The notes under the pieces were generated by a model, which made no database searches, had not been told where the DNA came from, and saw only the letters and a program-made list of their open reading frames with translations. Made by a program: the position numbers and the translations under genes. A stretch of DNA of 64,000 nucleotides. Source: Bacteroidales bacterium. GTDB taxonomy: Bacteria; Bacteroidota; Bacteroidia; Bacteroidales; F082. Position 1 is the first letter of the stretch. Each line of letters starts with the position of its first letter. The stretch is from the NCBI GenBank assembly GCA_029983675.1, contig JASBYY010000001.1:62001-126000 (forward strand), written 5' to 3'. Positions 53,348 to 62,310 of this stretch are shown one piece after another.

Positions 53348-54790
53348 TCAATCGAAGTTTTCCTTCAATTTAAGCAGAACGACGTTTTCCACATGCTGGG
53401 TGTGCGGAAACATATCTACAGGTTGTACGGCTTTTATGTCGTAGGCGGTGTCGAGTAGCTGTAAATCACGGGCTTGTGTGGCCGGGTTGCAGCTGACATA
53501 AACAATCTTGCGGGCTTTGATGGCGAGAAGTCTTTCGACAACTTTTTCAGCCATGCCGGCACGAGGAGGGTCGGTCACAACGAGGTCGGGGCGACCGTGC
53601 TCCGCAATAAAATCTTCGGTAAACACCTTGGCCATATCGCCCGCATGGAAAGAGGCATTGTGAATGCCGTTGAGTTCGGCGTTCACCTTGGCATCGGCGA
53701 TGGCTTCTTCGACATATTCGATGCCCACAACATGTCTGACGAAGCGTGAAAAATACTGGGCGATAGTGCCCGTGCCGGTGTAAAGGTCGTACATCAACTC
53801 GTCGCCATGAACATCGGCCAGTTCAAATGCAGTGCGGTAAAGACGTTCGGCTTGAAACACGTTGGTTTGGAAGAACGACACGGGGCCGACTCTAAACACC
53901 AGGTCGTCGAATCCTTCGCGAGGAGAGGCCATGGTCTCAATGAGATAGGGAACTCCTTTCAAGCATTCAAAAGGCAGGTCGCTGATTACATCGTTCAGTT
54001 TGTTGTTGATGATGAGCAATAGTGACGAAATTTGCGGGAAAGCAGCTTCCAAGGCAGGAACGAGTGAAAAACGCACGGTTTCATTTTCTTCGCTGATGAC
54101 TAAAATCACCATGAACTCGCCCTTTGCATTGCAACGGATGACAAGGTTGCGCATCAGTCCCTGATGGTTGCGGACATCGAAAAACGACAGTTTATGGTCA
54201 AAGGCGAATTTTCTGACGAACAGCCTGATGGCATTGGAAGGGTCGGCTTGAAGATGGCACTGATCTATATCGATGATGCGGTCGAAAAGTGAAGGCAGGT
54301 GAAATCCCAATCCGTTGAAGTCGTCTTCGCTATGGGTGCCTGCCGGTGCGCCATCGGTGAACCATTTTCGGTTGGAAAAGGCGTACTCTAGTTTGTTGCG
54401 GTAATAATACTGCTTTTCGCATCCTAATATGGGACGGATGTCGGGATAGCTGACTTTTCCGATGCGGTCGAGGTTGTCCTTTACCTGCTTCTGCTTGAAA
54501 TGCAGCTGCCACTTGTAATCCATCTGCTGCCATTTGCATCCGCCGCACAATCCGAAGTGCTGACACCGAGGCTCAATGCGTTTGTCTGATGATCGCTTGA
54601 TTTTGAGGATTTTGCCTTCAAAACAGTTCCTTCTCTTCTTTCGGACTTCCAAATCGACCACGTCATCGGGCACGCCGAAAGGAACAAAAATCACCCGGCC
54701 TTCGGGTTTGGCAACCGACATGCCTTCCGAACCGGCATCGACGATGACTACGTCTTCTAAAAACTCAGCTTCTTTTTTTCTTTTGCTCAT
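53348..54790 (-). CDS. rlmD: 23S rRNA (uracil-C5)-methyltransferase, RlmD/TrmA family
   Basis: It methylates uracil C5 in 23S rRNA. The 480-residue protein has a TRAM domain (residues ~10-65) and iron-sulfur cysteines 76, 82 and 85 in CQHFGLCGGCKWQ plus a later Cys (DIDQCHLQ). The SAM site is LMYDLYTGTGTIAQ, followed by VVTDPPRAG and the catalytic VSCNPATQARDL. The start at 54790 lies only 5 bases after its -7 box (54795-54802), implying a leaderless or nearly leaderless mRNA. The family has several target specificities; RlmD is the usual assignment. Confidence 0.88.
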   Translation of the reverse strand: MSKRKKEAEFLEDVVIVDAGSEGMSVAKPEGRVIFVPFGVPDDVVDLEVRKKRRNCFEGKILKIKRSSDKRIEPRCQHFGLCGGCKWQQMDYKWQLHFKQKQVKDNLDRIGKVSYPDIRPILGCEKQYYYRNKLEYAFSNRKWFTDGAPAGTHSEDDFNGLGFHLPSLFDRIIDIDQCHLQADPSNAIRLFVRKFAFDHKLSFFDVRNHQGLMRNLVIRCNAKGEFMVILVISEENETVRFSLVPALEAAFPQISSLLLIINNKLNDVISDLPFECLKGVPYLIETMASPREGFDDLVFRVGPVSFFQTNVFQAERLYRTAFELADVHGDELMYDLYTGTGTIAQYFSRFVRHVVGIEYVEEAIADAKVNAELNGIHNASFHAGDMAKVFTEDFIAEHGRPDLVVTDPPRAGMAEKVVERLLAIKARKIVYVSCNPATQARDLQLLDTAYDIKAVQPVDMFPHTQHVENVVLLKLKENFD

Positions 54791-54794
54791 TCTG

Positions 54795-54802
54795 CAAAAA
54801 TA
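54795..54802 (-). promoter_or_regulatory. -7 promoter box of rlmD (TATTTTTG)
   Basis: Only 4 bases separate the box from the ATG, so transcription should start at or next to the start codon. Confidence 0.55.
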
Positions 54803-54863
54803 CAGATTTTGCAATTTGCAGTGAAGATTTGCCGGCGATTTACCGTTTTTGCCTGAAAATGAT

Positions 54864-54871
54864 TACATTTG
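54864..54871 (+). promoter_or_regulatory. -7 promoter box (TACATTTG)
   Basis: Plus-strand box 5 bases before ATG 54877; divergent from the rlmD promoter. Confidence 0.5.
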
Positions 54872-54876
54872 CAGCC

Positions 54877-55233
54877 ATGAACGTAGAGGATTTGCGCGAC
54901 TTTTGCCTTTCCATCGATAAAGCAATCGAGGAAGGTTTTCCTTTTGCAAAATTTCCCGGCGGCGAGAATGTGCTTGTTTTCTATATTTCCGGCAGCATGT
55001 TTGCCTATTTCAATATCAACGATTTAAGTTGTGTGAGTTTGAAGTGTCAGCCCGAAAGAATTGCTGGGCTTGTCGATGGCTATCCGTATATTGGATTGCC
55101 CTATAACGGCAACCCGAAGTATTGGATCGGAATTGATGCGTTGCAGGCGGATGATGCAATTCTTAAACGTCTGATAACCAATTCGTACAATATCGTTGCG
55201 CTTCAAAATAAATCGAAAAAAATCAAATCATGA
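54877..55233 (+). CDS. MmcQ/YjbR family protein
   Basis: The 118-residue cytoplasmic protein has the MmcQ/YjbR fold signature: DFCLSIDKAIEEGFPF, FYISGSMFAYFNIND, VSLKCQPERIAGL, KYWIGIDALQ. It belongs to a family with a DNA-binding-like double-wing fold and no established role. Its stop overlaps the start of the NAD(P)HX repair gene by four bases. ATG 54877 sits 5 bases after the promoter box, so the mRNA may be leaderless; an upstream in-frame ATG at 54829 is before the promoter. Confidence 0.78.
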   Translation: MNVEDLRDFCLSIDKAIEEGFPFAKFPGGENVLVFYISGSMFAYFNINDLSCVSLKCQPERIAGLVDGYPYIGLPYNGNPKYWIGIDALQADDAILKRLITNSYNIVALQNKSKKIKS

Positions 55234-56738
55234 AAATACTATCTGTTGAGCAAATCCGACAGGCGGATGCCTATACCATTCAGAATGAGCCGATCGCTTC
55301 TCTCGATCTCATGGAACGTGCGGCGCAAAGGCTGTTTGAGTGGTTGTATAAACGGGTTTCTGGTGACCGCATTGTGAAGATTTTTTGTGGCATGGGCAAT
55401 AACGGGGGCGATGGCTTTGCACTGGCGCGACTGCTCTTCCAGCACGATGTGGTTCCACAGGTGTTTATTGTGTATGGCGCTTCGCAGATGAGTCCCGATT
55501 GTGATGCGAACTGCCGCCGATTGGAGAACGAAACGCAAGTGCCTATTTTTGAAATCCATTCGGAAGATGACTTCCCGATGGTGACCGCGAATGATATTGT
55601 TGTAGATGCTCTGTTTGGGTCGGGACTTAACCGTCCGATAGAAGGCGTTGCCGCCGATTTGATTTTTTATCTCAACCAGACTCCCGCTATCAGTGTCGCC
55701 GTCGATATTCCGTCGGGCTTGTTCGCTGACCGTCCCAGTGCAGTGGGCGCGATTTTCAAGGCCGACTATACCTTGACGTTTCAATTCCCCAAGCTGGCGT
55801 TTCTGTTTCCGGAAAACGATGCATACGTGGGGCGTTTTGAAGTGCTTGACATCGCCTTGCATCCTCAGTTTATCGAAGAGGTGACAACGGCAGATTTTTA
55901 TACGACACAGTCCATGGTAAAGCCTTTGTTGCATGTCCGGACAAAGTATTCGCATAAAGGAACATACGGCCATGCCTTGCTGATTGCTGGTTCAAAAGGC
56001 AAGACTGGGGCGGCCTTGCTTGCGGCAAAATCATGTTTGAGAGCAGGTGTGGGCTTGTTGAGCGTTCATCTTCCTGATGAAGCCGCCCTTCCCTTGCTAG
56101 TTGCCGTTCCGGAGGCTATGGTCGATGCCGATGCTGCTGAGACGTGTTTTAGCGGTTATGGCGACCTTGGCACATACTCCGCCATTGGTGTCGGACCGGG
56201 TCTGGGACGTTCGGAACACACTGCGCAGGCTTTGAAACGCCTTATTCAGGATGTAAGCGTGCCCTTGCTCATGGATGCCGATGCCTTGAACATTCTTGCC
56301 GAAAACCCAAGCTGGCTGCACTTCCTTCCTGCAAAGACCATACTAACACCGCATATCAAGGAATTTGAACGGATTGCGGGAAAAGCATCCGATTCGTTTG
56401 ACCGTCTCGATCGACAGCGTGCCATGTCGATGAAGTTCGGCATTGTCATCGTGCTGAAAGGCCCCCATACTTCGGTTACCTTTCCGAATGGAAGTTGTTT
56501 TTTCAATACGACAGGCAATCCCGGATTGGCTACGGCAGGCAGCGGTGACGTGTTAACAGGAATCATCTTGTCATTATTGGCGCAACGCTATTCGCCCGAA
56601 GAAGCGGCTGTTGCCGGTGTGTATCTGCACGGCTTGGCAGGCGATATTGCAGCAGAAACCATAGGTATGGATGCCATGATTGCCAGTGATGTTACCGACC
56701 ATATCGGCAAGGCTTACCTGCAGTTGCGTTCGAAATAA
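55230..56738 (+). CDS. nnr: Bifunctional NAD(P)HX epimerase/dehydratase
   Basis: It repairs damaged hydrated NADH and NADPH. The 502-residue fusion has an N-terminal epimerase domain (CGMGNNGGDGFALARLL at ~50-66, VDALFGSGLNRPIEG) and a C-terminal ADP-dependent dehydratase domain (HKGTYGHALLIAGSKGKTGAA, MDADALNILAE, GNPGLATAGSGDVLTG). Both active regions look intact. It is translationally coupled (ATGA) to the MmcQ/YjbR gene. Confidence 0.92.
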   Translation: MKILSVEQIRQADAYTIQNEPIASLDLMERAAQRLFEWLYKRVSGDRIVKIFCGMGNNGGDGFALARLLFQHDVVPQVFIVYGASQMSPDCDANCRRLENETQVPIFEIHSEDDFPMVTANDIVVDALFGSGLNRPIEGVAADLIFYLNQTPAISVAVDIPSGLFADRPSAVGAIFKADYTLTFQFPKLAFLFPENDAYVGRFEVLDIALHPQFIEEVTTADFYTTQSMVKPLLHVRTKYSHKGTYGHALLIAGSKGKTGAALLAAKSCLRAGVGLLSVHLPDEAALPLLVAVPEAMVDADAAETCFSGYGDLGTYSAIGVGPGLGRSEHTAQALKRLIQDVSVPLLMDADALNILAENPSWLHFLPAKTILTPHIKEFERIAGKASDSFDRLDRQRAMSMKFGIVIVLKGPHTSVTFPNGSCFFNTTGNPGLATAGSGDVLTGIILSLLAQRYSPEEAAVAGVYLHGLAGDIAAETIGMDAMIASDVTDHIGKAYLQLRSK

Positions 56739-56871
56739 AAGGATGGGAGAAGGTTGTCCGAAAGAAGTGCTAAACGGCATGTTTTATCGCTTCCATTGTT
56801 TAAACCTTCTGCAAGACCAAAGTGTCAACATCTATTCCTTGCTTATTTGATTATCCTTTTGTGCGAAAAAC

Positions 56872-56907
56872 AATCGCCCGAAACATTTTGATGCTTCGGG
56901 CGATTTT
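56872..56907. terminator. Bidirectional terminator
   Basis: AATCGCCCGAA and TTCGGGCGATT form a stem between the convergent nnr and prolyl oligopeptidase genes, with T on both outer sides. Confidence 0.8.
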
Positions 56908-56933
56908 CAGATATAGGGAAATCCGTCAGTGGA

Positions 56934-59081
56934 TCACTTCTTTTCTCCGTAGCTTAATCCCATATTGTATAGGATAAACGCATAGATGTCGGCTTGTTCT
57001 TCAATGACCTTGGTGATGGGTTTGCCTCCGCCGTGGCCGGCTTTGCTGTCGATGCGGATGATTTTCGGTGCATTGCCGGTTTGAGCGGCCTGCAATGCGG
57101 CGGCATATTTGAAAGAATGCGCCGGAACAACACGGTCGTCATGGTCGGCGGTAGTCACCATAATGGCGGGGTAGTGTACGTTTTCTCCGCTTTGGATGGT
57201 GTGCAGGGGCGAATAGGCATACAAGGCCTTGAACATAGCCTCATCGTTGGCGCTGGTGCCGTAGTCGCTGGCCCAGTTCCAGCCAATGGTGAACAGGTGA
57301 TAACGCAGCATGTCCATCACACCCACTTCGGGAACGGCCACAGCATACAGGTCGGGACGTTGGTTGACACAGGCACCGACAAGCAGACCGCCGTTGGAGC
57401 CGCCGAGGATGGATAGTTTTTGCGAAGATGTGTATTGTTGGGCAATAAGGTATTCGCTACATGCTATAAAGTCGTCAAAAACATTCTGTTTCTGTAGCTT
57501 GGTGCCCGCAACATGCCATTCTTCGCCGTATTCGTTGCCGCCACGCAAGTTGGCTTGCGCATAGATGCCGCCGTTTTCTAAGAAAGGAAGGCGGAAGGTG
57601 GAAAAGCCCGGGTTCAGCGTGATGTTGAAACCGCCATAGCCATAAAGCAGGGTGGGGTTGTCGCTGTTTTTCTGCAATCCTGACTTATAGGTCAAAAACA
57701 TGGGAACCTTGGTGCCGTCTTTGCTGGTGACAAAAACCTGTTCGGTGACAAAATCTTCGGGTTTGAAATCGACCTTCGGGGCGCGGAACACCGTGGAGGT
57801 ATTGTTGTTGATGTCGTATTTGTAAATCGTGGTGGGGAAAACAAACGAGGTGAAGGCATAGTAAACTTCGGTCTCGTCATAACGGCTGCTGAATCCGACG
57901 GAACCGTAGGTGGGCAGCGCGATTTCATGTACCATCTCGCCATTCATGGTGTAAACGTAGGCGTGGTTGGCGGCATCTTGGTCGTAGGTGACAATCATTT
58001 TGCCGTCGGCAAGATCGACAGAAGCGATGACATTGTCAGATTCCGGAATCAGCACTTCCCATTTTTCCATTTGAGGAGTCTTGGCCGATACGCGGCAGAC
58101 ACGGCCTTTGGGCGCACCGTAGTTTGTGAAAATGTAAAGCACGTCGTCGATAACATCGAGCGGGTAGTAGAAGTAGTCCATGTTGTCGGCAATTTGTACG
58201 AAAGTGCTTGTTTCATCTTTCATATCCTTGATCCATAGCGTGCTGCCTGCTCCTTGGCCGCTCTCATACAAAAACATGTATTTTTCGTCTTCGGTCAGGC
58301 TGACTTGGTGGAAATAACGCGGTTGCTTCGGGTTTTCGTAGAAAAGCCGGTCGTTTTCCTGTGTTTCGCCGAGTTTATGGTAGTAAATCTTGTGGTTTTC
58401 GTTGATGTTCGAGAACTCTTTGCCGGCAACGGGTTTGTCGTAAGCCGCATAGAAGAATCCTTCCTTGTACCATGTGGCACCGCTGAATTTGGCCCATTCG
58501 ATATGGTCGGCGAGCAGTGTCTTGGTTGCAATGTCCATAACGTATATTTCAATCCAGTCGGAACCGCTGCGTTGTATGGTGTAGGCCAGGTACTTGCCGT
58601 CGTTCGACTGGCTGATGCCGCCTAATGAAACCGTTCCGTCGTCGGATAGCTTGTTCGGATCGAGCAGCACTTCCGGTTCTGAATCGAGCGAAGACTGGAT
58701 GTAGATCACGCTTTGGTTCTGCAAACCGTCGTTTTTGCTAAAGATGTAGCGTCCGAAACGTTTTGAAGGCACTCCGTAACGTTCGTAATTAATAAGGTGC
58801 GTCATGCGGTCTTTGATGGCGGAACGGAAAGGAATGTGTTCCAAGTAATCGTTCGTGACGGCGCGTTGTGCCTCGACCCAGGCGGCAGTCTCGGCAGAGG
58901 TGTCATTTTCAAGCCAGCGATAAGGGTCGGCTACTATAGTGCCAAAGTAATCGTCGGTGACGGTGCTGTCTTTCAGGGTCTCGGGATAGGATTTCACCGA
59001 GTAGCGTTCCGGCTGTCTGTTGCAGGCAGCCATGGTGATGATGATGCTCATTAGGATGAGGTTTTGTAAAAAAGTCTTCAT
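56934..59081 (-). CDS. Prolyl oligopeptidase family serine peptidase (S9A), lipoprotein
   Basis: The 715-residue secreted peptidase has a lipobox-like MAAC at residues ~17-20. A seven-bladed propeller domain and an alpha/beta-hydrolase domain follow. Catalytic residues are visible as Ser in LGGSNGG, Asp in TADHDDRVV and His in KAGHGGG, with the oxyanion loop YGYGGF. It cuts short peptides after proline, probably in the periplasm. The start at 59081 (MKTFLQNLIL) gives a proper signal peptide; an earlier in-frame ATG does not. Confidence 0.9.
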   Translation of the reverse strand: MKTFLQNLILMSIIITMAACNRQPERYSVKSYPETLKDSTVTDDYFGTIVADPYRWLENDTSAETAAWVEAQRAVTNDYLEHIPFRSAIKDRMTHLINYERYGVPSKRFGRYIFSKNDGLQNQSVIYIQSSLDSEPEVLLDPNKLSDDGTVSLGGISQSNDGKYLAYTIQRSGSDWIEIYVMDIATKTLLADHIEWAKFSGATWYKEGFFYAAYDKPVAGKEFSNINENHKIYYHKLGETQENDRLFYENPKQPRYFHQVSLTEDEKYMFLYESGQGAGSTLWIKDMKDETSTFVQIADNMDYFYYPLDVIDDVLYIFTNYGAPKGRVCRVSAKTPQMEKWEVLIPESDNVIASVDLADGKMIVTYDQDAANHAYVYTMNGEMVHEIALPTYGSVGFSSRYDETEVYYAFTSFVFPTTIYKYDINNNTSTVFRAPKVDFKPEDFVTEQVFVTSKDGTKVPMFLTYKSGLQKNSDNPTLLYGYGGFNITLNPGFSTFRLPFLENGGIYAQANLRGGNEYGEEWHVAGTKLQKQNVFDDFIACSEYLIAQQYTSSQKLSILGGSNGGLLVGACVNQRPDLYAVAVPEVGVMDMLRYHLFTIGWNWASDYGTSANDEAMFKALYAYSPLHTIQSGENVHYPAIMVTTADHDDRVVPAHSFKYAAALQAAQTGNAPKIIRIDSKAGHGGGKPITKVIEEQADIYAFILYNMGLSYGEKK

Positions 59082-59137
59082 GGCGTATTGTTGTTTATTG
59101 TTTGTGGTTATCGTGTTGCGTTTGTAGGTCTTCAAAA

Positions 59138-61087
59138 TCAAACTACCTTGTCAATATAAGTGTCATCTTCAATGCGAAGGTTGTCGATGATGAACTTTTG
59201 CCGGTCGGCGGTGTTTTTCCCCATATAAAACTCCAACAGTTCCTTGATGCCGAAGTCGTAGCGTAGGATGACGGGTTCAAGGTGCATGTTGGGGCCGATA
59301 AAGGCGCGGAACTCGGTGTGAGAGATTTCGCCCAAGCCTTTGAAACGTGTGATTTCGGCTTGTTTGCCGCATTTTACAATGGCATTCACCCGTTCTTCCT
59401 CGGAATAGCAGTAGTATGTCTCCTTTTTGTTCCTGACCCGGAAAAGCGGTGTTTGAAGGATGTAAACGTGCCCGTTGCGCACCACGTCGGGATAGAATTG
59501 TAGGAAAAACGTAAGCAGCAGCAGGCGGATGTGCATACCGTCCACATCGGCATCGGTGGCAATGACAATGTTGTTATAGCGCAGGTTTTCAATGTCTTCG
59601 TCAATGTTCAGTGCGGCTTGCAGCAGGTTGAACTCTTCGTTTTCATAGCATACTTTTTTCGACATGCCGAGGCAGTTCAGCGGCTTGCCCCTCAGGCTGA
59701 ACACCGCTTGTGTCTGCACATCGCGGCTTTTGGTGATGCTGCCCGATGCCGAGTCGCCCTCGGTGATGAAAATAGTGCTTTCCAACCGTTTTACATCGTT
59801 GGAATTGAGATGGATGCGGCAGTCACGCAGCTTTTTGTTGTTCAGACTGACCTTTTTGGCACTTTCGCGTGCGGCTTTTTTGATGCCCGCAATGTCCTTG
59901 CGTTCCTTTTCATTGGCAAGGATTTTCTGTTGCAGCACGGCTACTGTTTCGGGATTTTTGTGCAGATAGTCGTCCAAATGGCGTTTCAATATGTCGAAGA
60001 CGTAAGTCTTGAGGAAAGGACTGTCGTTGCTGCCGTCCGGATTGTTGGGCGCCAGATGCGTTGAACCGAGCTTGGTCTTGGTCTGTGCCTCGAACACAGG
60101 TTCCTGAATACGAACGCACAATGCACAGATGAGTCCTTGGCGGATATCGGCAGGCTCGTATTCCTTTTGGTAAAACTCTCGCACCACACGGGCGTAGGCC
60201 TCGCGAAAAGCCGAATGGTGCGTGCCGCCTTCGGTGGTGTGCTGGCCGTTGACAAAGGAATAGAAATAGTCGTTCGACTGGCCGTTGACATGCGTAAAAG
60301 CAGCCTCAAAGTCACCGTCCTTGATGTGAATGAAAGGGTAGAGGCCTTCGCCTTCCATGTTGTTTTGCAGCAAGTCGAGAAGCCCGTTTTTCGAATGGTA
60401 GCGTTTGTCGTTGTAAATGAGCGACAGCCCACGGTTCAAGTAGGCATAGTTCCAAATGCGTTTTTCAACGTATTCGTCCACATAGTGGTAGTGGCCGAAA
60501 AGCGCCGGGTCGGGGATAAACTCAACCAAAGTGCCACTATCTCCCTTGCCGTATTCTATGATTTCGGTATCACTGATTTGTGTGCCTTGTTCAAACTCAA
60601 TGGCACGTGTCTTTCCATCGCGAAAGGACTGCACCTTGAAATAGGAAGACAACGCATTGACGGCTTTGGTGCCAACGCCGTTCAGACCGACGGATTTTTG
60701 AAACACCTTGCTGTCGTATTTCGCACCGGTGTTCAGTTGTGAGACGGCTTCCACGATTTTTCCCAGCGGAATGCCGCGTCCGTAGTCACGGATGCTGACC
60801 TTTTTCTCAATGGTATCGATGTGCACTTCGATTTTCTTTCCGTAGCCCGAAGTGTATTCATCTATCGCATTGTCAATGACTTCCTTGATCAAGACATAGA
60901 TGCCGTCGTCCTGCGAGGCGCCGTCGCCCAATTTGCCGATATACATGCCGGGACGCCGCCTGATATGCTCCATGTCCTCAAGATGGATGATGCTGTCATC
61001 GTTGTATTTGTCTTCTATCTTGGGCTGTTCTTCAGGTTGACTGAAAATATCCTGTTCAAAGTCGTTTTCGTTAAAATCTTCTGCCAT
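59138..61087 (-). CDS. parE: DNA topoisomerase IV subunit B
   Basis: The ATPase subunit partners ParC. The 649-residue protein has the GHKL ATPase domain (EVIDNAIDEYTSGYGK, IRDYGRGIPLGK, GLNGVGTKAVNALS), the transducer, and the TOPRIM domain (FITEGDSASG, IATDADVDGMHIR). The last ~80 residues include ITRFKGLGEISHTEF. The ParE-type length and the absence of a GyrB insertion favour ParE. It starts at 61087 (MAEDFNENDF) after a -7 box at 61103-61110. Confidence 0.92.
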   Translation of the reverse strand: MAEDFNENDFEQDIFSQPEEQPKIEDKYNDDSIIHLEDMEHIRRRPGMYIGKLGDGASQDDGIYVLIKEVIDNAIDEYTSGYGKKIEVHIDTIEKKVSIRDYGRGIPLGKIVEAVSQLNTGAKYDSKVFQKSVGLNGVGTKAVNALSSYFKVQSFRDGKTRAIEFEQGTQISDTEIIEYGKGDSGTLVEFIPDPALFGHYHYVDEYVEKRIWNYAYLNRGLSLIYNDKRYHSKNGLLDLLQNNMEGEGLYPFIHIKDGDFEAAFTHVNGQSNDYFYSFVNGQHTTEGGTHHSAFREAYARVVREFYQKEYEPADIRQGLICALCVRIQEPVFEAQTKTKLGSTHLAPNNPDGSNDSPFLKTYVFDILKRHLDDYLHKNPETVAVLQQKILANEKERKDIAGIKKAARESAKKVSLNNKKLRDCRIHLNSNDVKRLESTIFITEGDSASGSITKSRDVQTQAVFSLRGKPLNCLGMSKKVCYENEEFNLLQAALNIDEDIENLRYNNIVIATDADVDGMHIRLLLLTFFLQFYPDVVRNGHVYILQTPLFRVRNKKETYYCYSEEERVNAIVKCGKQAEITRFKGLGEISHTEFRAFIGPNMHLEPVILRYDFGIKELLEFYMGKNTADRQKFIIDNLRIEDDTYIDKVV

Positions 61088-61102
61088 CACAACTAGTTTG
61101 AT

Positions 61103-61110
61103 GCAAAATT
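61103..61110 (-). promoter_or_regulatory. -7 promoter box of parE (TAATTTTG)
   Basis: Minus-strand box 15 bases before ATG 61087. Confidence 0.55.
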
Positions 61111-61184
61111 ACGCTTTTTCAGTCGATTTCCGGTATTTCGGGACCTTTGCCTGAAAAAATACTTTCGTTGATGATGAAAATCCC

Positions 61185-61192
61185 GATATTTG
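61185..61192 (+). promoter_or_regulatory. -7 promoter box, one mismatch (GATATTTG)
   Basis: Only 4 bases before ATG 61197, implying a leaderless transcript if the start is right. Confidence 0.35.
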
Positions 61193-61196
61193 CAGT

Positions 61197-61721
61197 ATGA
61201 AAGAACCATCTCAAAACGGAAAAAGCAATATTTGCGACAAGACCATCAAGGTCGATATGAAAGCGGTGATTGATTTTGTCAAGCGGCAGTGGAAATTGGA
61301 TGATTTACATGGCTTTCCGCATTGGCAGCGCGTGGCGGTCAACGGCGAACAGTTGGCGACACCTGACACCGATCCGACGGTGCTTCGCCTGTTCGCCTAT
61401 CTTCATGACTCATGCAGGCTCGACAATGGTCATGACGGCGAGCATGGCCCGCGTGCGGCAAAAATGATCGCCGACCTGAGGCCCAACCTATTGTCGGGTT
61501 TGAACGACGAGCAGTTTCATACTTTGCAGCAAGCCATCGAAAAGCACACTTCGCATCACGCTACCGGCAACCCCACTATCGACGCTTGCTTCGACGCCGA
61601 CCGCCTCGACCTGATTCGGGTTGGCATCCGCCCCGATCCCAAGAAGATGGCGACAGCAAAAGGCAAGGCATTTGCCGCTGATTTCGAGGCCTATCTGAAA
61701 ATGCAGCCCTATAAGTATTAG
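61197..61721 (+). CDS. HD-domain protein
   Basis: The 174-residue cytoplasmic protein has the HD-superfamily metal-binding pattern: His in HGFPHWQRV, the HD pair in FAYLHDSCR, and Asp in CFDADRLDLIRVG. It is probably a phosphohydrolase of unknown substrate. The N-terminal ~20 residues before MKAVIDFVKR are polar and may not be translated (ATG 61257 is the alternative). A decayed copy of its last ~22 codons lies at 61982-62050. Confidence 0.75.
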   Translation: MKEPSQNGKSNICDKTIKVDMKAVIDFVKRQWKLDDLHGFPHWQRVAVNGEQLATPDTDPTVLRLFAYLHDSCRLDNGHDGEHGPRAAKMIADLRPNLLSGLNDEQFHTLQQAIEKHTSHHATGNPTIDACFDADRLDLIRVGIRPDPKKMATAKGKAFAADFEAYLKMQPYKY

Positions 61722-62207
61722 TGGGCTTTGAAGGTCGCTATTTTTGCCTAAACCCATCTTTTAAAGTCGTGGTTATTGCTGTATTGGATAGGATGAAAGC
61801 CGCTTCTCCAAAACTTATTTCATTTCACCAAAAACACCACTTTTCCCGAAATCTTAAAGGAAACAGTTTTGTGGACCTTGATCAAGCGGCACGGGAAGGG
61901 GGTTCAAGGATAGCGGAAAATAAATGCAAGTTATCATAAAGTAAGATGCGTTCATAATGAAAATAAATCTGTTCCCTTCCCTACAAAAAGGCGATAGCCA
62001 AAGGCAAAGCGTTTGCCGCTGATTTCGACATCTATCTTTTAATGGTTTGAAAAACAAATGACACGGTTTGCAGCATGGCATGACAGCCGACAAATTTTTA
62101 TCGATGCCTCGAACTCACGTTGTTTTTTATAGTCGTTATGCTTGTAATAAAATTACGGTTTATGACCGTCTTTTGCCTCCAAGTGTTTTTTTCGGTACAT
62201 TCATCCC
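61722..62207. other. Non-coding stretch with a decayed gene end
   Basis: No complete gene. It contains the HD-gene tail duplicate at 61982-62050. A minus-strand frame at 61854-62093 overlaps that duplicate and is antisense to it. Confidence 0.5.
61982..62050 (+). pseudogene. Remnant of a second HD-domain gene (C-terminal end)
   Basis: The frame reads YKKAIAKGKAFAADFDIYLL and stops in TGA, matching KKMATAKGKAFAADFEAYLK at the end of the HD gene (about 61644-61700). The match is mainly at protein level with silent differences, so it is an old tandem duplicate that has lost its 5' part. Confidence 0.7.
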
Positions 62208-62215
62208 TATTTTTG
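62208..62215 (+). promoter_or_regulatory. -7 promoter box (TATTTTTG)
   Basis: About 95 bases ahead of the DUF4876 gene; a long leader would result. Confidence 0.4.
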
Positions 62216-62310
62216 GTTATGGTTTTTGATAAAAATCCCAATAAATGGTGATGGTACGCCTGTGGAGCTTTTTATTATTTCGCAGCACTAATTTAGAATT
62301 TATAACTATT

